NCBI GenBank assembly: GCA_005801425.1
Contig: SYDY01000024.1
Span: forward strand, 1 to 12,328
Length of the DNA: 12,328 nucleotides
Reading direction: 5' to 3'
DNA from: Bdellovibrionales bacterium
GTDB lineage: Bacteria > Myxococcota > XYA12-FULL-58-9 > SYDY01
A program made the position numbers and the translations under genes. This document shows, in pieces, positions 1 through 7,414 of the stretch. The stretch's first letter is position 1, and every line of letters starts with the position of its first letter. Below the pieces are notes generated by a model. It worked only from the letters and a program-made list of their open reading frames with translations. It was not told where the DNA came from and made no database searches.

Positions 1-329
1 CAGTTCGTAATGATAAGGCCAACAAACACCGAAAGCTGTTTGCTGACGTCAAACATGTACGCTTTCAGGATTTGATCGGCCACAATCACCAACGATGCAA
101 TGATGGTAAGTTGCACGATGATACGCACACTTGATGGAATGTAATTGCGAAGCGAACTGATGGCCGCGTTGGAACACGCTGTCACAGTGGTAAGTGCAAG
201 CGACATCACCAAGGCGGTTTTAAGGCCTGTGGTCACCGCAAGCGACGAGCAAATACCCAACACCTGATAAACAACTGGGTTGCTGTTAAATAGCGGATCG
301 AACAACAATGCTTTGGATTTTTTATCCAT
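1..329 (-). CDS. nqrD: NqrD, subunit D of Na+-translocating NADH:quinone oxidoreductase (3' part beyond window)
   Basis: The visible 109 codons encode the N-terminal half of NqrD, an integral membrane subunit of the Na+-pumping NADH:quinone oxidoreductase. The protein starts M-D-K-K-S-K and contains [11 protein letters not shown] (Cys27), [23 protein letters not shown] and [13 protein letters not shown]. These match remembered Vibrio NqrD almost residue for residue. Family knowledge: NqrD and NqrE jointly hold an intramembrane 2Fe-2S cluster using one Cys near residue 29 and another near 112. Cys27 is the first of these. The last visible codon is Asn109, and the next begins TG, consistent with the second Cys, but it is cut by the edge. 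The ATG lies inside the end of nqrC (8-nt overlap, ATGGATAA), so translation is probably coupled. nqrE and nqrF would be expected to the left. Confidence 0.96.
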   Translation of the reverse strand, partial: MDKKSKALLFDPLFNSNPVVYQVLGICSSLAVTTGLKTALVMSLALTTVTACSNAAISSLRNYIPSSVRIIVQLTIIASLVIVADQILKAYMFDVSKQLSVFVGLIITN

Positions 330-1107
330 GCTCGCCCCCAAGCGCGCCACGAAGGCGCTTGATATAAGGACCATAGCCCTGATCACCGAGCCACAACTGC
401 ACAAGTCCCGTCACACCGCGACATGTAATGGTCGCGCCTGACAAGCCATCCACATGGGTGGGATCGGCTTCAACCGAGCCTGCAACGCCTTTGACCACGC
501 TGATGATCGGTTCAAAATTTTCGTTGAATGCTTTGCGGCCAGGCCACAGCGCTTTCCATTTGGGATTATCGATTTCACCGCCGAGACCTGGTGTTTCACC
601 ATGCTCGTAAAAGGTAATGCCCTTCACGGTGTTCAGGTCAGGTTCAAGTGCCAAAAAGCCAAACAGCGTCGACCAAAGGCCCTTGCCTTCGATGGGGATA
701 ATCAAGCTTCCGCCCGATTCGGGTGCCACACGGTACACAATCGCCTGTTTGGGCAATCGCATCACTTTGGCTGCATTGGGAATGGCCGCATCGCTCGTCG
801 CAGGATCGCGCGATACTTTGCGCTGATCAAACGTTGCGGCATCCACACCTGGTGCATCGGCACCGGTTTTCAAGTCGATCACCGTGGCCGTAATATTTTT
901 AGAAAATCGTTCTTTCACTTCGTCGGCGGTGAGTTTTTCACCCTCTTTGATCAGGCCCGCCACGGACAATACTTTTTTCTGGCGGTCCAAGACTTTGTTT
1001 TCTTCTTGCAGGTCTTTTAAGCCCACCGCAGCGCTGCCCACAAAAACAGAACAGATGGCGCAAACGAGTGCACAAAAGCCCAAGATCTTTAATACGTCAC
1101 GCGACAT
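322..1107 (-). CDS. nqrC: NqrC, FMN-carrying subunit C of Na+-NQR
   Basis: This 261-residue protein is the NqrC subunit, which carries a covalently bound FMN on the periplasmic side and passes electrons within the Na+-NQR complex. One N-terminal membrane segment (about residues 5-30, [20 protein letters not shown]) is followed by a soluble FMN-binding domain. The flavin-attachment motif is D-G-L-S-G-A-T-I-T, with the acceptor Thr at residue 226 (Thr225 in Vibrio cholerae). Attachment is known to be done by the ApbE flavin transferase, not seen here. The frame stays open upstream to 1167, but I chose the ATG at 1107. A GGGAGG box lies 6 nt before it, and the protein then starts directly at the conserved [11 protein letters not shown] with family-like length. 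The start overlaps the nqrB end by 11 nt, so the two are translationally coupled. Confidence 0.96.
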   Translation of the reverse strand: MSRDVLKILGFCALVCAICSVFVGSAAVGLKDLQEENKVLDRQKKVLSVAGLIKEGEKLTADEVKERFSKNITATVIDLKTGADAPGVDAATFDQRKVSRDPATSDAAIPNAAKVMRLPKQAIVYRVAPESGGSLIIPIEGKGLWSTLFGFLALEPDLNTVKGITFYEHGETPGLGGEIDNPKWKALWPGRKAFNENFEPIISVVKGVAGSVEADPTHVDGLSGATITCRGVTGLVQLWLGDQGYGPYIKRLRGALGGEHG

Positions 1108-2314
1108 GACGGGCCTCCCGTCGTTTGATGTTGGCCTGCATGATGTAGAAATCGATGAGTGGCGCAAACATGTTCATGAACAAAATAGAAAGCATCATGC
1201 CTTCGGGATACGCGGGATTCACCACGCGCACCAACATGACCATCACACCAATCCCGAATCCGTAAATCAATTTGCCAAGATCGGTAAATGCCGAGGACAC
1301 AGGGTCGGTGGCCATAAACACCGTACCAAACGCCCAACCACCCAGAACCACGTGCCAATGAAATGGCACCGCGAACATGGGATTGGTGTCAGAACCCGAT
1401 GCATTAAAAACAGCCGACATCACATAGGTACCGACGGTAACACCCAGCATGGTCCGCCAGGATCCCACTTTCGTGACAAGCAAAATCACAGCACCTATCA
1501 GAATCGCAACGGTGCTTGTTTCGCCCATGGATCCCGGAATATTGCCGAGAAAGGCATCCATCCAGTTGGCATGGTCAAGCGCGCCTTTTTCGATGGCGGC
1601 TTGTCCCAAAAGTGTTGCACCGGTGAATCCGTCAACCCCCGCACCATTGGCAGCAATCCACACTTTGTCGCCGCTGATTTCCGCAGGATACGCAAAGAAC
1701 AAAAATGCCCGCGCGGTCAACGCGGGGTTGAGCACGTTCATGCCCGTGCCACCAAAAATTTCTTTGCCGATCACAACACCAAACAAAATCCCAAGGGCCA
1801 CTTGCCACAAAGGGATCGTGGCGGGCAGCGTCAGCGGATAAAGAAAACCCGTGACCAAAAAGCCTTCGTTGATTTCATGCTTGCGTACCGTTGCAAAGAC
1901 CGCTTCGGCCGCGCCACCTGTGGCAAAACCCACCACAAAAATAGGCACAAAGTACAACGCTCCAAGACACATGCTGGCCACACAACTGTTGACATCGTAT
2001 GAACCACCGATGGCGTTGTAGAGTGCGATGTGCCAATCGTCCAATGGCTTTGCGCCCATGGCAACGGCTTTGAGAATTTGATGGCCCGTGTTGTACATCG
2101 CGTAAAAAACGGCCGGGAACAACGCAAGCACCACGGTCATCATCATACGCTTGAGATCAATCCCATCGCGCACATGACTTGGACCGTGGGTGACCTCACC
2201 CGGCGTGTATAAAAACGTATCCTGGGCCTCATACAGCGGGTAAAGCTTTTCAAGCTTTCCGCCCTTTTGAAACAGCTTGGCTTGGCTGTCGAGCATTTTG
2301 CGTAAAAACTTCAT
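1097..2314 (-). CDS. nqrB: NqrB, membrane subunit B of Na+-NQR
   Basis: NqrB is the main membrane subunit of Na+-NQR. It holds covalent FMN and riboflavin and forms the sodium path and part of the quinone site. The 405-residue protein (Vibrio NqrB is about 415) starts [20 protein letters not shown]. It has many hydrophobic segments (about 58-75, 112-130, 165-185, 250-275, 325-340 and 360-395). The FMN-attachment motif is [11 protein letters not shown], with the acceptor Thr at residue 234 (Thr236 in V. cholerae). The conserved [22 protein letters not shown] stretch (residues 189-210) is present. Its ATG lies 1 nt after the nqrA stop, and an AAGGAAGG box inside the end of nqrA serves as ribosome binding site. 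The 3' end overlaps nqrC. No key residue appears missing. Confidence 0.97.
   Translation of the reverse strand: MKFLRKMLDSQAKLFQKGGKLEKLYPLYEAQDTFLYTPGEVTHGPSHVRDGIDLKRMMMTVVLALFPAVFYAMYNTGHQILKAVAMGAKPLDDWHIALYNAIGGSYDVNSCVASMCLGALYFVPIFVVGFATGGAAEAVFATVRKHEINEGFLVTGFLYPLTLPATIPLWQVALGILFGVVIGKEIFGGTGMNVLNPALTARAFLFFAYPAEISGDKVWIAANGAGVDGFTGATLLGQAAIEKGALDHANWMDAFLGNIPGSMGETSTVAILIGAVILLVTKVGSWRTMLGVTVGTYVMSAVFNASGSDTNPMFAVPFHWHVVLGGWAFGTVFMATDPVSSAFTDLGKLIYGFGIGVMVMLVRVVNPAYPEGMMLSILFMNMFAPLIDFYIMQANIKRREARHVA
1114..1119 (-). promoter_or_regulatory. Ribosome binding site of nqrC
   Basis: GGGAGG on the minus strand, 6 nt upstream of the ATG at 1107 and inside the nqrB coding end. It decides the nqrC start in favour of 1107 over the longer open frame reaching 1167. 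Confidence 0.75.
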
Positions 2315-2315
2315 G

Positions 2316-3686
2316 CTAGCCTTCCTTCTCGATCTGCGTCAGGACTGCGCGAAGCACAGGGCCGTAGTCGATTTTGCCTGGGCACACGAACGTGCACAAC
2401 GCGAGATCTTCTTCGTCAAGTTCAAGCGCGCCCAATTGCTCAGCACGGATCACATCGTCCGAAAGCAAACTGCGCAACAAGAACGTGGGCAGAATGTCCA
2501 TGGGCATCACGCGCTCGTACATGCCGATGGGCACCATGGCCCGGTGAGAACCATGGGTGGTCGTGGTGAAATCAAATTTCTTTTTGCAACAAAACAGCTT
2601 CGAAAAATAAACAGGAATGCTGCTAAAAATATTGAACCCTGGCGCAAGCCAACCCAAGAAATGACGTTCGCGATCTTCGCGAATGGCCGAGATCTGGTTG
2701 TGGAACATGCCCAGATAACCGAACACTTCGCCCGAGGCCTTGCGGCCTGACAAAACAGAACCTGAGACCACACGAATTTCTCCGTCGGCAAGGTTTCCTG
2801 CGGTCAAATTGGCCATGCGCGCACCCACGCGGGTTTTTACGAAGCATGGGTTTTTGACGGCAGGACCTGCGACGGAAATCACACGGGTAACATCAAGCTT
2901 GCCCGTGCGGATCAGCGCACCAAGCGCGGCCACATCTTGATAACCGATGTGCCACACATGTTGATTGCGGCCTGCTGGAAACAACGTATGGATGTGAAAC
3001 CCGACGGTTCCCGAAGGATGGGGTCCGCTGAAATTCTCGACACGGATATTGGAGGACGCGGGCGGTTCGCGAACCGCCCCTACACCTTCACGACGGCACA
3101 AAAATACGGGGCCTTTGCACAGCTTGCTCACCGCAATGCAGCCTTCCACAAAATCATCTTCACGGCCTGCAAGCGCAAGCTCAGGAGAAATCGCGAGAGG
3201 ATTTGAATCGGTGGCTGTGATAAACAAAGCCGCGGGCACATCGGCAATGGCCGGTGTGTGCCCAAAAGGACGCACACGCAACGCCGTCCAAGCGCCTGAC
3301 TCAACCATCAGGGCGCGCATGTCATCACCGCTATACGCTTGGTGACTGCTGCCTTTGTAACTCGTAAAAACGACATCGTCATCATTGCCGTTTTCGGAGA
3401 CTTCGATGACCACCGATTGCAGCGCGCGTTTGTCGCCTCGGTTGATGGCCACGACTTTGCCCGCAGCGGGTGATGTATGACGCACCCCTTCTGCTTTACG
3501 ATTTTCAAACAAAAGCTGACCGCGTTTGACCAAATCACCCTCGTTGACGGCCATGCGGGGCTTCATCCCCACAAAATCTTCGGCCATCACTGCAACGTGG
3601 ATGATACTCGGCCCCGCGCGGACATCACCGACCGCCGTTCCAAGTATCGGAAGGTCCAGTCCTTTTTTCGCCCGGTGTGTTCCCAT
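2316..3686 (-). CDS. nqrA: NqrA, cytoplasmic subunit A of Na+-NQR, with palindromic-repeat insertion
   Basis: NqrA is the peripheral cytoplasmic subunit of Na+-NQR, implicated in ubiquinone binding. The 456-residue protein keeps the family landmarks: [10 protein letters not shown] near the N-terminus, [20 protein letters not shown] (71-90), [12 protein letters not shown] (130-141), GPHPSGTVG (221-229), [13 protein letters not shown] (302-314), [20 protein letters not shown] (374-393), and [17 protein letters not shown] (422-438) followed by the C-terminal IEKEG. It is the first gene of the operon and is followed after 1 nt by nqrB. Unlike the remembered Vibrio sequence, residues about 200-210 ([10 protein letters not shown]) form a short extra segment. 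It is encoded by a perfect 20-bp palindrome, in frame and evidently tolerated. The start is preceded only by a weak purine run (AGAGAAGAG). Confidence 0.97.
   Translation of the reverse strand: MGTHRAKKGLDLPILGTAVGDVRAGPSIIHVAVMAEDFVGMKPRMAVNEGDLVKRGQLLFENRKAEGVRHTSPAAGKVVAINRGDKRALQSVVIEVSENGNDDDVVFTSYKGSSHQAYSGDDMRALMVESGAWTALRVRPFGHTPAIADVPAALFITATDSNPLAISPELALAGREDDFVEGCIAVSKLCKGPVFLCRREGVGAVREPPASSNIRVENFSGPHPSGTVGFHIHTLFPAGRNQHVWHIGYQDVAALGALIRTGKLDVTRVISVAGPAVKNPCFVKTRVGARMANLTAGNLADGEIRVVSGSVLSGRKASGEVFGYLGMFHNQISAIREDRERHFLGWLAPGFNIFSSIPVYFSKLFCCKKKFDFTTTTHGSHRAMVPIGMYERVMPMDILPTFLLRSLLSDDVIRAEQLGALELDEEDLALCTFVCPGKIDYGPVLRAVLTQIEKEG
3060..3079. repeat. Perfect 20-bp palindrome inside nqrA (REP-like interspersed repeat)
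   Basis: GGGCGGTTCGCGAACCGCCC is identical to its own reverse complement. On the minus strand it is preceded by GTAG (to 3083), giving a GTAGGGGCGGTTCGCG arm of a kind found as dispersed intergenic repeats in many bacterial genomes (recollection, not searched). It encodes NqrA residues 203-209, in a stretch about three residues longer than Vibrio NqrA. A related half copy lies at 12136-12151, with 14 of 16 bases identical. Confidence 0.8.
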
Positions 3687-3809
3687 GGGTCTCTTCTCTA
3701 GTTGGATGTGTCAGTTAACACTGTGCCAGTACGCTAACACACGACATCGCAGAGGCAAAGAGGCGATGTGGTGGCATTCATGGGCACAAACGTGTGAAAA
3801 TTCAAGATT

Positions 3810-3815
3810 ATTATA
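3810..3815 (-). promoter_or_regulatory. Candidate -10 box for the nqr operon
   Basis: Minus-strand TATAAT, a perfect sigma-70 -10 hexamer about 124 nt upstream of the nqrA ATG. No good TTGACA-like -35 hexamer is found 16-18 nt upstream, so the call rests on the -10 match and the position only. Confidence 0.35.
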
Positions 3816-3832
3816 GGGTATTGAATGATTAT

Positions 3833-3857
3833 TGATGGAGGCCATGGACATCCATCA
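3833..3857. repeat. Inverted repeat TGATGGA/TCCATCA
   Basis: Perfect 7-bp arms (3833-3839 and 3851-3857) around an 11-nt centre containing CCATGG. It lies about 45 nt upstream of the first paralog gene. It could be an operator, or a hairpin if transcribed. The function is unknown. Confidence 0.4.
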
Positions 3858-3871
3858 GCAGGCCATTGATG

Positions 3872-3888
3872 ACTCATAAGAAATGAGT
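3872..3888. repeat. Inverted repeat ACTCAT-aagaa-ATGAGT before paralog 1
   Basis: Perfect 6-bp arms (3872-3877 and 3883-3888) with a 5-nt loop, ending 11 nt before the start codon of the first paralog. It occupies the place where a ribosome binding site would be, and no clear Shine-Dalgarno sequence is present. It may be an operator or an RNA hairpin limiting translation. It contains CATAAGAAA, which also occurs upstream of paralog 3. Confidence 0.4.
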
Positions 3889-3899
3889 TAAAAGACCCG

Positions 3900-4814
3900 A
3901 TGGTTTCTTTGGCACGCATTGGCGTTTTTAATGTTTTGCGGCACACCGCGGCCTGTCGTTCATTGACAACGCATGTGTCAGAACAATCCAGCCATCGCCA
4001 TGCAAACCTCATTCGTACGTGTTACGAAAAACTTGATGGATGCTATCAGCGGGCGATCCCTGGCCTCAAACCCTACCCAGTGCCCGCAATCATCGATACG
4101 AATTGGGACAAAAATTTTACGGTGCTTTGGGATCGATTGCCCCATGACGACGATACGTATGCATGCTGTATGGCACGTGGCATCAAATACAATGAACACC
4201 GTGTGGGAAATCCACAATTTACCTTGTACATTCATGGGGCATACGTTCATCCAACGTATCGCGGTCGTGGTATTTGCGCCGCCTTGGTGGGCGACGAGGC
4301 CGATGTATTAAAGCAACAACTTGGCCCTAACGTGGATATCTCAATCCAGTTTTTTGCCAGTGGCTTCAACAATGAAAATAGCGGTCGTATGTTTTGGGCC
4401 AAAATGGGCGCAGAGTTCACATACGAAAATGGCCGTCGCATTTTTCTCGCAAATTGTCGCCAATGGGCGAATGATCTGGACACATCCCTATTCGCTTCTC
4501 CCGTCCGTACCGCACTTCATGACATGTTCGATGATGCTGAAAAAACAGTGGAGAAAAACGGGGTTCCTGTCATTAACTCGCCATGGATACTGTTCCAATT
4601 GATTGAACAAATCGAGAAGAGTTACAAAAAGCATAGGATCAGCGACGCGTCACTCATCAAAAATTTCTCAACCCACCTGACCAGCAGCAATGGCGTAAGC
4701 TGGCATGGCACCATTCCTATTCAACCCGCACCCGAAGGCGGCAGTCCCTTTTGGGGTCAGGTTGCGGCAGCACGCAAATTGCGCAGTCAATTCGAAAAAA
4801 AATCATCCAATTAA
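3900..4814 (+). CDS. Paralog 1: GNAT-acetyltransferase-like protein with C-terminal PWILF domain
   Basis: I do not recognise this 304-residue protein as a named gene. Residues about 105-172 look like the acetyl-CoA-binding half of a GNAT acetyltransferase. There is a strand plus motif A, LYIHGAYVHPTYRGRGICAA (R121, G122, G124), then a helix GDEADVLKQQLG. A motif-B-like segment F-F-A-S-G-F-N-N-E-N-S-G-R follows, then M-F-W-A-K-M-G-A-E-F. Residues 227-295 form a second conserved block (N-S-P-W-I-L-F to F-W-G-Q-V-A-A-A-R) shared by all four paralogs here. The first 27 residues have Arg and His but no acidic residue and look amphipathic. It is most similar to paralog 3, with which it shares F-F-A-x-G, N-E-N-x-G-R and I-Q-P-x-P-E-G. 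No strong ribosome binding site precedes the ATG. Substrate and catalytic status are unknown; a secreted effector is a guess. Confidence 0.85.
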   Translation: MVSLARIGVFNVLRHTAACRSLTTHVSEQSSHRHANLIRTCYEKLDGCYQRAIPGLKPYPVPAIIDTNWDKNFTVLWDRLPHDDDTYACCMARGIKYNEHRVGNPQFTLYIHGAYVHPTYRGRGICAALVGDEADVLKQQLGPNVDISIQFFASGFNNENSGRMFWAKMGAEFTYENGRRIFLANCRQWANDLDTSLFASPVRTALHDMFDDAEKTVEKNGVPVINSPWILFQLIEQIEKSYKKHRISDASLIKNFSTHLTSSNGVSWHGTIPIQPAPEGGSPFWGQVAAARKLRSQFEKKSSN

Positions 4815-4846
4815 GACATTCATGATTAAGAATCAAAAAGTGGCGT

Positions 4847-4852
4847 TACAAT
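4847..4852 (+). promoter_or_regulatory. TACAAT -10-like box 6 nt before paralog 2
   Basis: TACAAT (5 of 6 matches to TATAAT) is followed by exactly 6 nt and then the ATG at 4859. With normal -10 to start-site spacing, transcription would begin at or next to the ATG, giving a leaderless mRNA. No Shine-Dalgarno sequence is present, and no good -35 is seen. The same arrangement precedes paralog 4. Confidence 0.4.
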
Positions 4853-4858
4853 AAACGC

Positions 4859-6130
4859 ATGTCTGTACCTGGTAATATCCCAGCAAGCAGTACCGTTCTG
4901 AAACAAGAAAATACACTCCCACTGCCAAGCCAGGTGCCCACGGTGCAGAACCCGCCATCCACTGCAACAAACACATACGAGCAGCCTACGCAGCAAATAA
5001 GGCCAGACCCAGCACACTTGTTGAAGCAAGCTGGGCTCCCAGATCCAACCCATTCCAAAGCACACACAGCACAACAAGCATGGCCCCCCTCCCCCTCGCT
5101 GTCAGCCACTGCAGCAAGTGCCACCGAGAGAGCTATCCTCAACACAACGCGCGCTGCACTGTGCGCCATCTATCCACACAGCGTCCCAGGGGCTGTGACA
5201 ACAATCACTGAAGTCGAAGACGTTGACTCGGATGTTGCTTTTCGGTGCCAATGGTACAACGAAACTGGCCTCAAAGTTTGTGATATGGGCCGAAGCCTTC
5301 ATTACAAAATAGATGAGACGACGGGGAAGCCTACCGTCAGCATGCACATTACCTGTGTTTTTGTCGATGCAAGTCACCGCGGCAAAGGCATGTGTGCGGC
5401 AATACTGGGGGATGAAATAGACGTGCTCAAAAAAATTGTCGGCCCCGATCACGATATCATCGTCACCCTTGAAGCCAGTGGGGTCGGGAAAGAAAAAGAT
5501 GGGCGCGTTTTTTGGGGAAAACTTGGAGCCGAATTTAAAAACAACGAGAGCAGAGAAGGATTTCTTGCATGTTGTCGAACATGGGTAGACACGGTTGCAA
5601 ATCCTCCCATGACCCATGATCTTAAAACGGAATTAATCAAACAACTCGACAATGGTTATAAAGATATCGAAACAGATAAATTAATGATCACCGCACCATG
5701 GATTTTGTTTCGCAGCATCACATCGCTTAAGCCGATGGGTGCAGAACTCATGACAAGCCTTGCGCAATACCTCTCAACGGCTGAAGGCGCTGCATGGAAT
5801 GCGATTATTCGTGTTCGCCCTGGCCCCGAAAACACACACACAACCGAGGTATTTAGAGATCGTGTTGCACTCGCAAGAGCACAGCGAGCCCAAGCCTTTG
5901 AGGGCGTTTCGGCATGTCCATGGACGGCGGAAGAGGTCTTGGCAAACGCCCTGCAAGTGAGCACCGATCGTGAGACCATTATCAACGCCGCCGAAGGCCT
6001 CTACGCCATGGATCCCGAAATCTGGACACACGAAGTCATGCTTCAAACCGCCATGAGACAACGCCCAGAAAGTGTTGCCCGTAAAGTCTCGAGATTAATT
6101 GAGAAAGGGATCGAGCGGTTGGATGATTAA
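4859..6130 (+). CDS. Paralog 2: GNAT-like/PWILF protein with disordered N-terminus and C-terminal extension
   Basis: This 423-residue protein is of unknown function. Residues 1-90 are Pro/Thr/Gln/Ser-rich and probably disordered. Residues about 91-145 carry the family N-terminal part (A-I-Y-P-H-S-V-P-G-A, then Q-W-Y-N-E-T-G). The GNAT-like core runs about 158-226: M-H-I-T-C-V-F-V-D-A-S-H-R-G-K-G-M-C (R174, G175, G177), then G-D-E-I-D-V-L-K-K. Motif B is represented by L-E-A-S-G, then D-G-R-V-F-W-G-K-L-G-A-E-F. The PWILF domain covers about 279-345, ending V-F-R-D-R-V-A-L-A-R, where the usual FW is FR. A helical tail of about 75 residues (350-423) is absent from the other three. It groups with paralog 4 by D-x-S-H, L-C/M-C-A-A-I and the C-C after the motif-B block. 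It starts 44 nt after paralog 1. Confidence 0.87.
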   Translation: MSVPGNIPASSTVLKQENTLPLPSQVPTVQNPPSTATNTYEQPTQQIRPDPAHLLKQAGLPDPTHSKAHTAQQAWPPSPSLSATAASATERAILNTTRAALCAIYPHSVPGAVTTITEVEDVDSDVAFRCQWYNETGLKVCDMGRSLHYKIDETTGKPTVSMHITCVFVDASHRGKGMCAAILGDEIDVLKKIVGPDHDIIVTLEASGVGKEKDGRVFWGKLGAEFKNNESREGFLACCRTWVDTVANPPMTHDLKTELIKQLDNGYKDIETDKLMITAPWILFRSITSLKPMGAELMTSLAQYLSTAEGAAWNAIIRVRPGPENTHTTEVFRDRVALARAQRAQAFEGVSACPWTAEEVLANALQVSTDRETIINAAEGLYAMDPEIWTHEVMLQTAMRQRPESVARKVSRLIEKGIERLDD

Positions 6131-6198
6131 CGGTCGACATTTACAATCCATAAGAAACTTAGTAAACAACGCGTTCCACCTACCGAGAGTTGTGTCGC
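6131..6198 (+). promoter_or_regulatory. Leader of paralog 3 with TACAAT and CATAAGAAA words
   Basis: This 68-nt gap contains TTACAATCCAT (6141-6151), which is identical over 11 nt to the sequence before paralog 4. It also contains CATAAGAAA (6149-6157), shared with the leader of paralog 1. A weak GAGAG lies about 10 nt before the ATG at 6199. If TACAAT is a -10 box, the transcript would have a leader of about 45 nt here. Confidence 0.35.
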
Positions 6199-7095
6199 AT
6201 GAGCGCTGTCGCTTTGATTCGATCCGCAATATTCCATCAGCGTCCCGCCGCCGCGCAGGTCCGGAAAACCATCACGCGATCTCTTCAAAGCTTCGCCCCA
6301 CGCATCAGCAACACCCAAAGAGCGCGGCTTGCAATCCTTCAAGAATGCACCAAGGATCTCGTCGAATGCCACAAAAACGCAGTCCCAGGCTATGACGCAA
6401 AGTTCACCGAGGACACGCATGTATTAAATCGATTTTCTGAAAAACAGATTGTCGCCCATTGGCAAAATACTGCAAGCATACGCATCTGTGAAATGCAAAG
6501 CACACTCGAATGCATTGGCGTCAAAAATCCAAATGTCACGTTGTACCTCAATCGAATCTACGTGCACCCCCACCTTCGCGGTATGGGAATTACCACGGCA
6601 TGGATTGGCGATGCTGCCGATGCGCTAAAAAAACGACTTGGACCTCACTGCCAAATTCAATTCAAATTTTTTGCGGATGGGCTCGACAACGAAAATGATG
6701 GGCGCATCGTTTGGGGAAAACTTGGCGCGGAGTTTTCTGAAAGAATAAGTCGTCAAAACTTTCTTTCACGATGTCGACTTTGGCTTGCAAGTCTTTCGCC
6801 CGAACGTCTTGATACACAGACCAAGGCCCAACTTGCGACGCTCTTTGAACACACGTCCGTGGTCAAAGCACCTTGGATCCTGTTCTCTGCCATCGAATCC
6901 ATGGATAAAACACTGATGAAGGATCTCGGGAGATACCTCACCAGCGAAAAAGGCGTCGGCTGGTTTGGGACCTTTCGCATTCAACCTGAGCCCGAAGGTT
7001 TTCATCCCTTGTGGGGGAAGGTTGCCATTGCGCGACTTCGGCGAGACAAAATACAGCCTCCTAAGCCCAATATGGACCCAACGCGCAATGCGTGA
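6199..7095 (+). CDS. Paralog 3: GNAT-like/PWILF protein with basic N-terminus
   Basis: A 298-residue protein of unknown function; I use the ATG at 6199 rather than the TTG three codons upstream. Residues 1-48 contain several Arg, one Lys, many Ala and Ser and no Asp or Glu, resembling an amphipathic basic leader. The GNAT-like core spans about 112-179: L-Y-L-N-R-I-Y-V-H-P-H-L-R-G-M-G-I-T (R127, G128, G130), then G-D-A-A-D-A-L-K-K-R-L-G. Next come F-F-A-D-G-L-D-N-E-N-D-G-R and W-G-K-L-G-A-E-F. The PWILF domain lies at 224-280 (K-A-P-W-I-L-F to L-W-G-K-V-A-I-A-R). The C-terminal tail is basic and proline-containing. It is the closest relative of paralog 1 in the window. Activity is unknown, and the third small residue of motif A is Thr instead of Gly/Ala. 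Confidence 0.86.
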   Translation: MSAVALIRSAIFHQRPAAAQVRKTITRSLQSFAPRISNTQRARLAILQECTKDLVECHKNAVPGYDAKFTEDTHVLNRFSEKQIVAHWQNTASIRICEMQSTLECIGVKNPNVTLYLNRIYVHPHLRGMGITTAWIGDAADALKKRLGPHCQIQFKFFADGLDNENDGRIVWGKLGAEFSERISRQNFLSRCRLWLASLSPERLDTQTKAQLATLFEHTSVVKAPWILFSAIESMDKTLMKDLGRYLTSEKGVGWFGTFRIQPEPEGFHPLWGKVAIARLRRDKIQPPKPNMDPTRNA

Positions 7096-7133
7096 TAAAA
7101 TGCAAATAACATCACGAGAAGGATTATTCGGAC

Positions 7134-7370
7134 ATGACAAGCGTACCCCCCGTTAAAGCGACCCACGACGTTCCAAAAAGCCAGCCTACTGCAGCACAAC
7201 CCACCACGCATGGCCTTGTGCATGATAATTTTTCAACGGAGGAAGAGGCCGGCTTTCGTTACCCCGAACCTGATCCCAACAGTCCCCACGGAAGAGCTTT
7301 GGCCGCGTTGCGCGCAACCCTAGAAACCTCGAACAACGACGCAGCTAACAGACCTGTACCTCTTCGTTAA
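7134..7370 (+). CDS. Small proline-rich hypothetical protein (78 aa), possible orphan N-terminus
   Basis: An open frame of 78 codons sits between paralogs 3 and 4. A GAAGGA box lies 10 nt before the ATG, which supports translation. The protein is rich in Pro, Ala, Thr and acidic residues and is probably disordered, with a short helix-prone part (G-R-A-L-A-A-L-R-A-T-L-E). Its first ten residues, M-T-S-V-P-P-V-K-A-T, align with those of paralog 4, M-P-S-D-V-T-L-K-A-T. It may be a small secreted protein or partner, or the remains of a truncated paralog that kept only the disordered N-terminal part. No GNAT-like or PWILF sequence follows in any frame before paralog 4. It may also be non-functional. 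Confidence 0.5.
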   Translation: MTSVPPVKATHDVPKSQPTAAQPTTHGLVHDNFSTEEEAGFRYPEPDPNSPHGRALAALRATLETSNNDAANRPVPLR

Positions 7371-7402
7371 TCCGAATTGTATGCACCACCCGCAAAGCCG
7401 GT

Positions 7403-7408
7403 TACAAT
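7403..7408 (+). promoter_or_regulatory. TACAAT -10-like box 6 nt before paralog 4
   Basis: TACAAT is followed by CCATGG and then the ATG at 7415, a spacing of exactly 6 nt, as before paralog 2. TTGTAT at 7377-7382 is a possible but badly spaced -35 (20 nt). No Shine-Dalgarno sequence is present. It suggests a leaderless transcript. Confidence 0.4.
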
Positions 7409-7414
7409 CCATGG

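Larger units (their letters stand above)
3687..3899. other. Divergent intergenic region between nqrA and the accessory block
   Basis: This AT-rich 213-nt spacer holds no convincing gene. Going from nqrA, it contains the direct repeat GTTAACAC (3714-3721) and GCTAACAC (3733-3740). A perfect TATAAT on the minus strand follows (3815-3810), lying between inverted arms ATTCAA (3800-3805) and TTGAAT (3821-3826). Next come repeated TTGATG and GGCCAT words. Two inverted repeats, listed separately, precede the first paralog gene. It must hold promoters for both directions, and probably operators. Confidence 0.6.

Noticed and set aside
340-360. Inverted repeat AAGCGC/GCGCTT at the end of nqrC as a terminator
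   Set aside because: It lies inside coding sequence, nqrD overlaps it closely, and no T-run follows; termination here would cut the operon.
454-1020. Plus-strand open frame of 188 codons
   Set aside because: Antisense to nqrC; no recognisable motif, and the nqrC reading explains the sequence.
1709-1728. CCCGCG/CGCGGG inverted repeat in nqrB
   Set aside because: It encodes the conserved N-P-A-L-T-A-R-A segment of NqrB, so coding constraint explains it.
884-2002. Long plus-strand open frame of 372 codons
   Set aside because: It is antisense to nqrC and nqrB, whose products are clearly conserved. Its composition (His, Arg, Thr rich, low hydrophobicity) is that of a shadow frame.
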